Source of the DNA: Liolophura sinensis
Lineage: Eukaryota; Mollusca; Polyplacophora; Chitonida; Chitonidae
Reading direction: 5' to 3'
DNA: 64,000 nucleotides
Assembly: GCF_032854445.1 (NCBI RefSeq)
Contig: NC_088295.1
Location: 10,963,385-11,027,384, forward strand
Part shown: positions 11,319-24,910 of the stretch, one piece after another
Layout: each line of letters begins with the position of its first letter
Position numbering within the stretch: the stretch's first letter is position 1
The notes under the pieces: model-generated
Databases searched by the model: none
What the model saw: only the letters and a program-made list of their open reading frames with translations
What the model was told of the DNA's origin: nothing
Program-made: the position numbers and the translations under genes

Positions 11319-14210
11319 TACCGCTGAGCTCAGACTGGAACGTCTTGAAACAAACGTTTCTTTTTTAACGTCATGGCGCCTGGGTGTAAAAGGTAAGAAC
11401 AAAAGCGATATCTGTAAACTGTGCAAAATAAGACCTTTATCACTAAAGGAAATTCCGATAGTTCCCCTTTATATAAATCACGAAGCAAATCTAACAAGTA
11501 AACACACTCAAATTATTTTAGCATGAAATGATATTACTTGCGGAGGTAAACGCACCGGCTGATGTAATGCGTGACACATTCAATGCTGTTTGAAAGGTCA
11601 TCTCTATGTAATATGTATATTTACACACCGTCTGCAACTAACAGCGTGGTAGAGTAAACGTTTATTGATCTTGTCTGAAATAACAAAACTAACGCCAGAT
11701 GATAGCAATATTTAAATGTCCGCCTTGATCATTTTTTCTCCTTTTGTTTTTTCTAGAGAACAAAGTACAGAGACATATTTTCTCAAAAGAAATGTGACCT
11801 GTATGTGTGGAGATTCTGAGACAGATTTAGACATTGTGCTGTGGCGTTCTGCCCTTAACGAGCTTGTAATAAAAACTGTTTATTGACGATACACACTTTG
11901 CTGACATAATATTCCAGTGTAGAAATCATATTACGGGTAGCAAAGGGAAGAGACCCATAATCCTTAACGACATTCATGTTTATTTATTACCACTCCATAT
12001 ACATGGTGTATGGTCTGTTGGGATCACTTCAAGGAGGATTTACAGGCGGTAGACTTACTTTGGAAATGATTCACTCTTTATGGTTATAAGCACACATGTT
12101 ATCCTCAAGCTTTATTGGATTTTGGGGAGAGTTGTATGACAACTGTATGTTAAAACACAAAGACTGAAAAACAACGATTAGTGTGTTACAGCGCGGCACG
12201 TGGATGCTGATTTCAGTTAGAGATTCTGTCAGGCCAGCACTGTTGATATTCTTTATTCAAACCATAAGTTACCTCCTCCATAGTTTGATACTCAGCCTTA
12301 TTCCCAGCAAAAATGCCAGAAGCCCTTAAAGATATAAGTCCAAAGGAGTTTGCCAAAAGCCAGGGTATTTTGTCAGTGACGGCACTTTTGCTAAGTAGTA
12401 CAATACTTTGACCTGAGATTGACTGAACGATGTTATGTCAGACGCATTCCACGAATTTCACGATGGTGCACAGTTCAGAACTGCATTCAAATAAGAAGTT
12501 TTGAAGCAGTGAATCACATAAGCGTCAATTCAAATTCAATGCAATAAAAGCTGCTTTGTTTTACCATCTGGTTGTTTTTTGTTTTGTTTTTGTTTTTTTC
12601 GTTTTTTGGTGGGGGGGGGGGGGGTGGCTGCTGAGGTTCACGTCCTTTCACATTTTCATTCTGAAGAAATTATGAGCGAGTCAGAAATCTACTAAAGTAA
12701 TGACATGAGGCTGGTAATGTATAACTGAAATAGATTGGAATTCACAGATGAGCGACATGAGTTGCAAATCGAGGACCAGAACATCCAATCCCTGCCAGAA
12801 TATTTCGACTCGTCTGCAAGACATTTGCCAGTAGCCTGCGGTCGTCTCTAACTTCCTGAGGTGATGCGTGGTCACGGGTTTTAGTGAATGCTAAACTATA
12901 GTAATCTATTACTACAGCAAGAGGCTGAGGTTTGTGTATGAAACGCGCGTTAGTCACTGAATTTATAAATATTTACACGCAGAGAAAACTATATTAGGTT
13001 GATAGATCTACGTACATGCTTCCTGGTAAATATTATTGTTTGTAATGTTTCTGTAATATTATTTAAATTTACGTAACGAACTAAGGATTGGAAAATCTAT
13101 CATTTTCAATGTAAGGACACAAATGTGAATCTAACTCACAGACTAAGATTTGTGAGTTTTTCTTTGTGCGCTTTATTTATTTCCAATGTGTGGTTTTCCA
13201 TGGTAAGCCTCAATCATATGACTTGCAGTTCTAACAAGTTTGAACAGGATCAGCTGATTTTCTCTCAGTGAGTCAAATCGTTGTGCAAAGATTTAATTAA
13301 TGTGATACAATTTAGAGAAAAATACCTCAAACCCAAACAAATGTCATTATGTTTTTAGTAATTTAGGTTTAGTAGTTCAGTCTCATTAGGTGACATAAAG
13401 TATACTGTAAACCAGATCTTGAAGGATTGTAGTTCTGATAGAAGGATCAAACTTATGACTTGTAACAAGTTTCCTGAAGTAAATTAATAGTAAACTGAAC
13501 GTATTTACGCACATGGCAGATGACTAAACAAAACTGTATTGATTTTAAGTCTCATTTTTCTAATGAAGTTTGTTCGAAACTCTTTGCCCTCTAGGATCCC
13601 ATTTCCTTCATTTACGCTGGGTTATTTGGATGGCTTCTTTCGTTGCCTCTAAAAACAACGTGTATTAAGAATTGTCTTAAAACACTGGTTTTATATAAGC
13701 GTCAAATATTCATTTTCTATATAAATGCTGTTAGTGGTATTACGAGCAAAGGTCCTTTTTGCTTAATTTAATGTCCTAATTACCTTGTTTGGGGTCCTTC
13801 ATGGGAGTTACGAGAGTATATTAACAAAAATCTGTTGACTTATGACTTGCCAGTTCCAAATCGATCAATATATTGATATGCCTTGAGTTAAAATGATTGA
13901 GGGTTATTAGATTATAATGGCTGTTCGTTAATAATGAAATCATATTATCGACAGAAAACAGATTTGTATTCTTTTAGTCCATATTAAACAGCTTGCGAAA
14001 TGAGCCGAGATGGTAAGTAGCTATGGTTGAACAAATCATGTTGTTCCCATGATCTGTAATCTCCTTTTTATATTTGGATTTCATTTGAAGACATCATTAA
14101 AAGTAATACAGTTCACAGTTTTGTCATATTTAATGTATTTAATATTGCCCCTTCTCAGGGAGAATATCACGCTTGTTTTTTCTTGGTGTTTTTTATTATT
14201 ATTATTATTT

Positions 14211-14237
14211 GGGTGGGGGTGGGGGTGGGGTGGGGGG
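14211..14237 (+). other. G-quadruplex-capable tract, second copy
   Basis: Identical to 3776-3802 at +10435. Confidence 0.75.
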
Positions 14238-17200
14238 TGCAGCCTCATATTTAGCCTTTTCCATAGTTCCGAACAAGTACTTGCAAGGCAATTCATGCTT
14301 TTTCCCCATCTAAACACAAATGTAAACAAAATAAATGTTCCTATAGTGTGATTAGATACCTTGAAGACGATGAATCCTAAATTAGTATCAAAGCCAATAT
14401 TGTGAAACAGCGAAATGTATACAAGCACGGAATTGTGTTAGGTTAAAGATGGATGGTGTCTAAGAGAGAAAAGGGAAAAGTTCGTCGGGAAATGACCGAC
14501 GAGGTAAGTTGCACAAGGCCGGTGGAGATCAGTTCCGGGTAAAGTCTAATGAGGAAGGAATTATGCTGAAACCGAGTAGCGAAACAAAAAAGAAAGCAAG
14601 CAAAAAACAATGAGAAAGAAAGAAAAGAAACAATACCCGACAATTACAAGACTATGATCAGTTTCAGTTAACTACATTCAGGCAGCAAAGGGTGGTACCA
14701 GTGGGACGATGTTGCACTACATAACATGGCAGGTAGATACCTTCACCACACCGAAAAGCTAATTAATCAGATACGCTGATACTGCTCAGAGATTGGGAAT
14801 GCGAATAGAATTCAGATTTCACCCCCTGCATTCGTCGATGGTAGCATCAACGCACTGTGGACGTATACTGAAGGAGTGTGTGGACGTTACACTGAAACGG
14901 GAGGGGGGGGGGGCGGTATATAGTGAAGCGAGAGCGTGGACAGTCACTGCTAAATAGACACGTTAACCCAGTTAACCCTCATTATACCACGCTCTCAATA
15001 CTTCTATTAAATAGTAAACAAAAAATGAAATACATACAAGAAAGTTTCCACGTACGTATATTTCAAAGTCTGTACCTTGATATTACTACATTATGTATCA
15101 TTTAGTGAATAAACTTTAATGTGAGTTAAGAAGTCCGCTTTGCTTAGCTCACCTTGTGAATACAGACCAACCACTTAAATATTTCCACTTTCTTGATAAA
15201 GATTTCCCATTAATTTTGTGTAATCGGAGGTTTTATTATGTTTAATGACAAATACTTGCTTCCGCAAGTATGGAGTTCGATTTCACTTGGAAGGGATTTG
15301 AGGTTACACATGCGTATTTCGGGCAATTAGTTCTAAGATTTGAATCCGAACTGAAGAGCGAAGGAGCTTACACATTTCAGGTTGTTAATACACACTATAC
15401 ATTTTTGCACTGCAATTGTGCAACTGGTCAAAATATAGCAGAATTTTGTCTGTGTCGGATCGAACTGAAAACGTTTTGCCAATGTTACTACCCACCCCTA
15501 TGGAGGTTATGAAGGTAACAGAATGCTATGACTTTACTCCCAGCAAGCACAGTTCAAAAGAAGGTGGTTATGCTAGGTTCATTTGTCGAAGAGAAAAGTG
15601 CAAGCCGGGCGCGGTAATATGGCATGGTATAACACGAAAGTTAGGGGATATGTATTTATGAGGTTGAAGTTGACAAATTTACCACATAAATAGTGAGGAA
15701 AATCAATGCGCTCGTGTAACCCTAAGACGAGAGAGTGTGTTTGAAATTTAGCCATATGGTATAGTTTGTTTTAGCTGAACATTTTTTTTTTGTTTTTTAT
15801 TGAATGAACGGAAAGATTGGTCTGGCAAAGAAAAACAGGCAAAATGAATGTCAGTGTATTTCGCCAGGTTGCTTAATCTGGGCATGGCTGTTTATAGATT
15901 TGCCTGTTAAACACACATTCTCCATTACTGCATGTAGTCCGCGTACGTGTAAGGATATCGTCGCCAGTATTCACATGTTCTCAGACAACAACCAAATCAT
16001 TGCTAATGAGAGGGTAGTCCAAGGGGATCAATTATTCCATACTATGAACAAATATGCTCACGGTTGAAGGCAGGACACTAATAAATCATCTTCGACCCGC
16101 TTGTAGAAAAAAATATTTTTAAAATAATGATTTCAGAACAAACACAAAGAACAAAAATCAGATCCGTGTAATTGTGTTATTGTTTAAGACCACATAGTAC
16201 AACAAATAATAGATACTGACTTTCTGAAATACTAGAAGTTATGACACGTTATTCAACTGCATTTGAGCATTTGAAGGCGAAAGCACTAAACAGCAAAAGG
16301 CACAGAATCTTGCAACAAAATCCGAGACATTCGTTCCGAACGTCTATATATCTGGAAGTTGTGTCATTGAATTAATGACAGAGCTATTTTCAGTACAGTG
16401 AGGAAAGGGTTAAAGGGTTTTCATCATCTGACGTGTGTATAGAATGCATTTGTCGTTAACCATTGCATTTTTAAAAGTGTAAAAACACCCATCCTACTTA
16501 CGTAATCGTGAAATGTCAACAGATCGGCTAGTTATTACTGTCTACAGACGCCAACATTGAATCAAGAATTAAAACCCCTACCCAATTACACTGAACTTTA
16601 ACAGTTTCAACAATTTTGGACAACTATAATGAATCAATATAAAGAAAGGTTGTTATGATATATCGCTATGAGACCAAGGCTTGTATTTTTGCCCCTTAAT
16701 GACCACAATGTTAACCACATAATGCATGGAAACATATGAACGATAAACAGCATATTTGGAGGCACAGTTGACAGGTTTCACTTCCTGCCTTTTAGTTTGC
16801 CTAACTTGTTGTATAAACGGCTGAACCAAAATGCTTCGCAAAGGATAGTGATCTTTATTTTTCTTTTATTCATTAAATTAAATAACGTGCATTGCAAAGT
16901 CAACTATATGTGTTCTTTTCGGACGTATAGTCACTGTTGGGAACCTAATCTCTCGATTGAACAGCCATTTCAAAACTGTGATATTCCCAAAACCATTTAC
17001 TAAAAATTTCATTCCTCTATCCAAACCAATATTTTGAAGCCTCAAAACATCTAGAACACCATATATTTCAATAACATGAACTTTTGGATGTAACAATCAC
17101 TTGTTATTTTTTTGGTCAAACAATCATATAAAAGTACGGTGTTATTCTTCCAGTGTACCAATCACATATTCAATCATCTGACGGACACCCATGAGAACAA

Positions 17201-20096
17201 CATGGAGCCCAGGACGTAGTCAAGGCATATTCAGATTAAGAATATCGTATCTAACCCCAAATAAGCTACTCACCACGATATGGCTGAGATGTTGTGGCGT
17301 TAAGCCATAATCATTCATTCCAAATAAGCTATGCTGATTCTAGAACACATACAAAAGGTGCTAGAACTAAAACATTGATGTATTTATGAAGCATTGGTCT
17401 GCTCTGCACACAGGCAGGATGATTATTGATAGAGATATCTCGGAAAGGCTTAACCCACTTAGTCAAATCATTTACTGAGATAATTTTGGCTTGACCTTAA
17501 TGGGAAGTATATTTCCATAATGTAATTACGTACAGACAAGTTTGGGCAGGATTTCCGCCGTGTCCTCAGAATGAGAAGGTATGCGCCCCTTAGACACCTA
17601 AATAAACCAACACAGAAAGGTCACTCACCTCTCCGAACACATTGCTTAGTCAGGTGTTCGGGATACATCTTCAATATCAGAGGGCAACTCTCCTCAGTTA
17701 GCGTCACTTTTTTAAATTTAGCCTAATCAATAAACACTGTACACGGAACATTTTGTGAAGATCACTGAAAGCCAGGATGTTGCAGTTACAGATATGATTG
17801 GCATAAAGACAGAAAGGTTTCCACGTTTCCACATCGATGTGGGGAAAGTGCTTGACTTAGAAGTATTAAGTTTGACAATGCATCCTGTAACATCGATTTC
17901 TTTATTTTGTCTGAAATAACAGGACTAGCAGGAACCGACATTCAAAGTCCCAGCTGTATCAGTGTTTCTTTTTTTCTAGAGAACAAAGGGAAGAGACCCA
18001 TAATCCTTAACGACATTCATGATTATTGATTACTGTCGTTAAGTACTGCATATACACAGTGTATGGACTATTGGGATTACTTAAAGAAGGATTTACAGGC
18101 GTTGGACTTACTTTGGAAATGACACGTTGTTTATAAGTAAATAATGATGACACGGTATGTCAATAGTGTAACTGGTATCCTTCTTTCCGAGAGGGTTCAG
18201 TGTTCGTGTAGTTAAATACTTCGACTGGAAGTTTGAAGGACAGTGGGTTAGAGTGGGCTACCCGAATGCGGAATTGGTTTAGAGTGGGCCACCTGAACGC
18301 GGATTTAAGTTAGGGAATATTTCACTTTGCCTTAGGACTTGTTCCACATTCAGACTGTTACGGAGCCACAAACCCGAGTAAAACAATCTATCATCATGTC
18401 CACAAGACTTTGCAACAAGCTATATGGTACAATACATTGCATTGAAGTTTGTACATATTCAACAGATTTAAGGCAGTGGCATCAAGACCAATGTGTTTGA
18501 CATTGCTAAATTTACTAGTTGCTTACACTGGAACTTGCTAGGAGATCCAGGCGCCTTCACGAATTCTTCATACTCGATGGTCCAAAGTCAACTGCCCATT
18601 TCAAACACGGCGTTTTGAAAAACTGAATCACACATTTATAGACTAAACCACAATTCAAACTTGTATCATGCTGTACGATGAAAGGTGCATTGTTTTACTG
18701 CCTTTTTGGTATTTGTAAACTGCTCATCTTCACTTTATTTTACCAATTTCTTTTCAAACAAAACCTGATGTGTCAGGTATTAAAATATTGAGATGAGGCT
18801 GGTTGTGTCTAACTCAAATATGGGGTAATTCGTATATAAGCGACAGGCAATTCAAGCGCCATAACATTCCCTGTCAGATTATTAGACTCGTCACCAAGCG
18901 ACGGTCTCAGTAGCCTAAAGGCGATTGTAACGCGGTCGTCTACAACTTTCTAGGCTGTTGAATGTTCAAGGCTTTTACCCCCAGCGTTTATGAATATGAC
19001 ACGCGTGGGACAACTCTCCCACAAGGACACAGCCACGGCCACATACGGCGGATTACGTGCTCAGAGTTAAATGTAGGTCTGGATAACGACTGGCTATTTT
19101 CTCGCTGCTTGGTGTTGCTGCTGGATCATCAACATATACCATTTTGAGTGGGCATCAATATAAATCCGAATTTGAATACATTGCTGTAATAACATGCTTA
19201 ACGTTTTGTGTATGAAAACAGAGATCACTCACTGGATTTAAATTACTCAGGTACAGAGAAAGCTATATTAGCGCTAAAAGTCAACGTGCATGCCTTACAA
19301 TATACCCCGAATTCTTTAGAATATTTATTGAATATTAATTTTCTCTCACCTGTAGCAAACCTCGAGCAGGGATTTAATCAGTTCCAGTATATTTAAGGTA
19401 ATATATTCAAACAACAAATACTAGTCTTTCATTTTTCAGATTTAGTAATTCAGTTTTATTAGGTAATATTAGGTATCATTTAACAAGTTTCTTTCGTTGT
19501 GTCTAAACACATCATGTAATAAGAATTTTATCTAAACATTGAATATCAAATTTCTATAACTCTATTGGTCGTATCACAGGCAAAAATAGGTTTGCCTAAT
19601 TTAATCTTCAAATTGACCTATTCAAAGGTTAATAGCAAAATACATTGACTTATGACTCTCCAGTGCTAAATGGATCAGTATGTCAATATGGGTTAATGTT
19701 ATTCATGATTATTTGTTCATGAAAAGTTCTTTTGAATAATAAAGACATTTATCGAGAGAAAACAGACCAAGATCCTTTTAGCTAGATAGTTGTCTATGTT
19801 ATATAGCTTGTGTAATGAAGCGCGAAGATAATTTGCCATGGTTGAATAAACAGTGGTGTTTCCATAATCTATTATTTTAAGGTCTGGGTTTCACTTTAAG
19901 ACACAATTACATCTATTATGAAGATGTGATATATTTAAAATTGCCCCTCCCATCATGGAAAATAGGTGGTTTGTGTGTTGAACCTCCAATGGAGTCAATG
20001 GTTACAAACCTTGCCCCACATACATATACTTTTAGTGGTCCTTCCTTACACAAAAAAGTACTGGAAATATCAAGATCTTTTGTATAGTGGTGCTGT

Positions 20097-20188
20097 TACA
20101 GGTCTCCTATCTAAACCAAATGGTGAACAAGACAAATGCTCGTTTACAGGCCTCCTATCTGAACCAAACGGTGAACAAGACAAATGCC
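20097..20188 (+). repeat. 48-bp tandem duplication
   Basis: Two adjacent units beginning TACAGGYCTCCTATCT and containing GGTGAACAAGACAAATG, differing at a few positions. It lies in block B and is absent from block A. Confidence 0.8.
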
Positions 20189-20483
20189 CCATAACTGTTG
20201 GATAACTTGAATATGACAACAACAACTTATAATCCAACCAAAAATATGAAATGGACAAATGAGTGGAAGCCCAGACCTGTTCTAGATTAGTGATGCCTTG
20301 AAAGAAATAACAGAAGTTCGTCGGCAAATGGCCGCCAGATAAAACCTACACAATGGCTGGCTGAGATCTGTACGGGCCAACGTCTAATGAGAAGAGGTTT
20401 GTGTCAAAATTGAGAAGCGAGAAAATAGAAGTACCGGAACATAAAGATGTATGTGCAGAAGGGAGCATTGTCTGATGGACAAA

Positions 20484-20880
20484 ACGTTGTGGAGTACACA
20501 CACTTGTCACGTTGTGAGTGAGTGAGTGCTTGGGGTTTAACGTCGTACTTAACAATTTTTCAGTCATATGACGACGATGTCACGTTGTGAAGTACACACA
20601 CTTGTCACGTTGTGAAACACACACACTTGTCACGTTGTGAAGCACACACACTTGTCACCCTGTGAAGCACACACACTTGTCACGTTGTGAAGCACACACA
20701 CACTTGTCACGTTGTGAAGCACACACACTTGTCACGTTGTGAAGCACACACACTTGTCACCCTGTGAAGCACACACACTTGTCACGTTGTGAAGCACACA
20801 CACTTGTCACGTTGTGAAGCACACACACACTTGTCACGTTGTGAAGCACACACAATTGTCACCCTGTGAAGCACAAAGTG
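20484..20880 (+). repeat. 25-bp minisatellite with four-unit higher-order pattern
   Basis: About 14 units of CACGTTGTGAAGCACACACA plus CTTGT. One unit and part of another precede an insert at 20519-20577, and twelve follow it (20581-20880). Two units have an extra CA (27 bp). A variant starting CACCCTG recurs at units 4, 8 and 12 after the insert, giving a roughly 102-bp higher-order period. It sits inside block B and is missing from block A, so it arose after A and B separated. Confidence 0.92.
20519..20577 (-). mobile_element. Short SINE-like insert in the minisatellite
   Basis: About 59 bp whose reverse complement runs from CGTCGTCATATGACTG through AAGTACGACGTTAAACCCC to a (CACT)n tail. 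It splits a minisatellite unit and is bracketed by GTCACGTTGTGA on both sides, which could be a target-site duplication but is also expected from the tandem array. The same unit, with the same 5' limit, is at 49610-49677 in the opposite orientation. Confidence 0.75.
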
Positions 20881-20935
20881 AGTATGTGACAGGACGTCAT
20901 ATACCATGATCAGTTTACTATTCCCAGACCCCATT

Positions 20936-23520
20936 ATACCAGAATACATATGATGGTTACTGCCCTTAGCGTGAATTGACAACACTACTTGAAATGTCCT
21001 TACAGCAACATTGATGTACATTTTACAGGTTGCAAGTTTTTGAATGAGTGAAAGAAATCTCTACTTTAGTGGATTTGACCATGCGTTGCAATGTCTTGGT
21101 TAGCAGAACTGAAATCCCAAGGCTTTCTACAGCACATTCATTACACTGTCGTTGATGGTGAAATGTTAAACCATCGATCGCTATCTGCTTTAAGTCTATG
21201 TCTCACACTCCTCAGTACTTCTAATAGTCTTCGACTGGAAAATTAAAACGAAGAACTACAGGTTGAAATGAGTGGAATTCTTTTATTCCCGGTCTTCTCT
21301 GGATTTTACTCAGGACAAGATGACCTGAGGGGGCAGAAAACAAAGCTTATGCAACCAAGTAACAACGAGTGTCTACACTGAGCATGAGTGAGTGGGTGAA
21401 ATTATAAATTTGGCGTTTTCGAAGCCCTGAAAAGGTACTGCACTGAACATCCCGCAGGACTAGGCTTATACACCCTAACGGAACACTGCAAAGCCAAACA
21501 ACCAATCAGCATCTAGATTCACAAGTCCAGTGTCTGTCAAAAATGCGCGTAAAACCCCCTCCATGTAATATGGCACAAAACTGTTACCTCTGTATACTCG
21601 ATGTATTGCGCCTCAAAATCACATGTAGATCGTTTAGTGAGCATTAGTCATAGTCTATTAACATGGGTGGACAGATGAATGATCAGAATGGATGATGGCA
21701 TAAAGTCGTAGGGAAATAGGGAAATTCCAATAGGAGGAAGATCAACTTGTGACAGTTATCCTATAGATAATTCTGAGATAAGGATCTTGACAGAAATGGG
21801 TTTCAGTAACGATACATCATAGGCTATTGGTAACATTCTTATACCATTTCTATAGGAACTAATCTAACGGAGTTTACTCAGCGGCCATTGGTAAGCACAT
21901 CAAATCACTTACCCGTTGGGATGACATATCTAAGAAAGTCTCGTTTCGTAGACGATGTCCTTAGTCAGTATAAACCAAGCCGAGTTACCTGCTGGGATGG
22001 TATCAAACAAAACCATACACAGCTTAGCTTACTATCTTTTCCATTTATTACCTAGTCCAGAAAGATATTTCTTGACAGACAAGTGAAAATCACGCAACTC
22101 ATCATTGTTTTTTGCTGCACTGACTTCCGATATTCCAAAAATTCCCCAGTAAAATGATCCTGATTACCAGCAAATTTCAAGAGTCAAGATGACTCGGTTT
22201 AAAAGGGACAGTTGAAGATGTGGGAAAACCTTCATTCTGGATCAAACCCACGGAAGTAGAAGGTTTGGACATTCAGAATTTGATGTAGTTTATTGTTTTA
22301 ACTACAGCTAGGACAAATTTATTTTTCAATTATTTTTTAGGTTTCAAAAAGACCTTGAAACTTGGAATATTAATTACACCATAAATAGCAGCTTTGTCAT
22401 GAGATGAACACTGAAACTTTTCAAGTCTGGTGGCATGTTTTTAGATTTTAGTCCACATACATTGAAAGCACATGTAGTATGTTTACAGTTTTTTTTTCTA
22501 GCTACAAATCTATCTAGCCACACACAGTATAAGTGATAAAGTGCTTTCCTTGTACACTGAGAACTGCTTACAGACTAAAATTCGACAGTGGTTTCCACGA
22601 TTTATTAAATATAAGAATCCTTTCAAGGGTCAACCTGTTCATCTGGACGTCTTTTAGCCTATTAAGTAAAAATTAACACTGATATTCAGTTAAAATTAAT
22701 TTAATCAAACTCAGGCTGTCGGAATTGTTTACAGTACATTAAATTTTTATACCTCATGAATATTCATGAATATTCATTATTCTGTAAAGCTGGCTTGATA
22801 TATTTTATTGGTCAATCACAGTTTTGTGATGGGTCATTATTTTTCACCAACTAACGTGAATCTCTAGAGAAATTGCTCAATTACTAGATCAGAAAAATGA
22901 GCTAACATTCTGAAAATTCCAAGAAAAATTTTATCTAAAACATAATAGATGACAAGAATCGATTAGAATGTTCTTCGCTGAGGTAATGATGTTCTCCTGT
23001 GTGTTCCCCCTTGGACAAGAAGAAAGGTAACTGAATTCATTTGCGCTGGTGTCATTTGAAGCCGTGTCAGGCGACGAACTCATATTATTCTATACAGCTG
23101 TGCATTTGCCTTGTCTACAGTGCAGTGCTGTGTATATTTTTAGACGTGCACTTTACGGGAAAACCCTTGTCACCGATAAGTCATCTCTGCGTAATACATT
23201 CGTAAAGGAGAAAAGTATCAAGATTAATCATTTGAAAAATGTCAACATTTTGGATGAGATTGCATGGCGCTGAAATACCCTCATGATGAGGAAAGCGAAC
23301 CCAGGGCCTAACCCCAATCATACCTCTACGCCGAAAGAATACATTGGTACACATTTACAGTAGATTAAATTAAAGGAGCCTAATAACGTACCGGTGTGAC
23401 AATGCTCAAGGCGACAACTGCTTGGTGCAATCGCATGTTAATTTAACACATTGTTTTTTTAGTATTCCATACATTGGACGTTTAGCCTCTATACACCACT
23501 TGTAAATGACTTAACCACAA
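20936..23520. other. No gene recognised; contains a nested palindrome
   Basis: AT-rich. ATGAATATTCATGAATATTCAT at 22756-22777 is two overlapping copies of the palindrome ATGAATATTCAT. An inverted CCAAT motif (ATTGGTCAATCA) lies about 30 bp to its right. A 74-codon open frame at 23049-23273 has no recognisable domain. Confidence 0.4.
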
Positions 23521-23630
23521 GTGGGAAGGTCTTTCAGCAGCCTGCGAATGGTCCTGGGTTTCCCCCGGGCTCTGCCAGGTTTCCTCCCACCATAATGCTG
23601 GCCGCCGTCGTATAGGTAAAATATTGACCA
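23521..23630 (+). mobile_element. tRNA-derived SINE (family 1), partial
   Basis: Contains the conserved body of this family: GTTTCCCCCGGGCTCTGCC, then TTTCCTCCCACCATAATGCT, then GGCCGCCGTCGTATA. Both the tRNA-like head and the AAATAAATAAA tail are missing. The same body occurs at 31078-31300, 31979-32255, 52278-52433, 55285-55549 and 58325-58480. Confidence 0.88.
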
Positions 23631-24148
23631 TGACCATGCGCGGACATTCACAGTTTACCTTTGACCGTTTGCCAACTATAACAATGTCATCAACGCATTA
23701 GTATTACTCTGATGGGTCATGCTATGGTCTTATGAATTAAAACCTCTTCAGCAGTTTTAACAAAATTTTGAGGATTGGATCCAATATAACAGTAATAATT
23801 ATTGAATATTTCTTTTATTTAATTGGTGTATTACTCGGTATTAGCGAATGTACTTCCTGAATAGAATCACACCACAATAACATAAGTGTTATTCCATAAC
23901 CTGTATTACAGTAATTTGTTTCCAAAGGTCCAGTTTACAATATGCATAAACAGCATTCGTAAAAATTTCTGAACTGACATGATCATGTTACCGTTTGCCA
24001 ACGGAATGTTTTGTGTGGCGGACATGCCATTATGAGAATAAATCTAACATGCGCATTCTGAATATTGCAGTTACTAGTCTACAAAGGCTGTGTCAAACAT
24101 ACCCCCTCCACTCGCCTTAACTTTACCATTCTTAAATTTTATAATGAT

Positions 24149-24910
24149 GTAAGGGTACCACTATCGGAGAGTAAAGCTGAGAAATAACTGGCTTATTTAA
24201 CTCTCAGATAGACGACAGACCGTACGCAAGATCAAACAAAGAAACACGAAGATGCTTGAATCAGTTCAATGCATATATCTGAACAAATGGACAAATAATA
24301 CAACTGACAATAATATACAAAACAATACAAATAATTACAGAATGTATAGTCTCTTACTGATGACAGTGTCAAAATCCGGATGGAATATTCCGGCTTAAAC
24401 GAGCGAGTCAGTCAACATCATTATAGAATCCACATTTAAGAGGAATTCTCCAATCGAAGGATGACAGACCGAAAAGTAACAAGCTGTAGTTGGGAACGGC
24501 ACACAACTGCCTGTGAAGATGGAATTTTTCAGGGCGGACGGTTTGACAGTAGCGTCCTTGATGCCGAGCTGTAGATGTATGCTTCACAAAATCACTTTCA
24601 GGGTAAACTGGGATGAAATGTACGTAATCGCACAAAGAGACAATGAACGATTCAAGATCCAAAATAACGTCTCAAAAAGTAGCAAGTGGCAAATCACAAG
24701 CTCACAAAGTGCTGCGTTCAGAAAATGGGGTACAAATGGCGAATGTCGAGAGGGGTGATAGCTGATATCTCCAAACCCGATAAAATCCTTCTGGGTGAAT
24801 GACAGTAATTATAACTGCTCTCAAGTGGACTTGAGTAAAGGAATGCGAGCTTCACAACTACGTAGCTCATATTTATAGACTAACGTGAAGAAAATGGTGG
24901 ACGGTTTTGA
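24149..24910 (+). repeat. Dispersed repeat R1, copy 1
   Basis: Aligns with 31785-32928 (copy 2) and, over its second part, with 35398-35858 (copy 3). Anchors are GTAAGGGTACCACTAT at the start, AATCCGGATGGAATATTC, and AAACTGGGATGAAATGTAC. Copy 1 retains the sequence into which a SINE inserted in copy 2. Open frames in it (24513-24758) are not conserved in the other copies, so I read it as a non-coding repeat, possibly a non-autonomous element. Confidence 0.85.

Larger units (their letters stand above)
10436..18930 (+). repeat. Large perfect direct duplication, copy 2
   Basis: Same sequence as 1-8495. Everything described for copy 1 (CRE pair, TATA-like site, G-rich tract, poly-G runs, short tandem duplications) recurs here at +10435. 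The right edge joins sequence that continues the older block B paralogy without interruption, so the 18930/18931 join looks ancestral and the 8495/8496 join looks like the new one. Confidence 0.97.
18931..20935 (+). repeat. Diverged paralogous block B, 3' half
   Basis: Continues the B-to-A alignment from the point where the recent duplication ends: 18931 onward matches A from about 2400, and matches reach 20425 and again 20907-20930 after a minisatellite insertion. This shows that 17335-18930 plus 18931-20935 is one uninterrupted old block. No protein function is recognised in the small open frames. Confidence 0.78.

Noticed and set aside
20581-20880. Regular 25-bp repeats suggesting a CRISPR array
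   Set aside because: Units are contiguous with no unique spacers, and the DNA is animal with SINEs and introns. It is a minisatellite.
24513-24758. 81-codon frame in R1 copy 1
   Set aside because: The frame is broken in copies 2 and 3 of the same repeat, so it is not under coding constraint.
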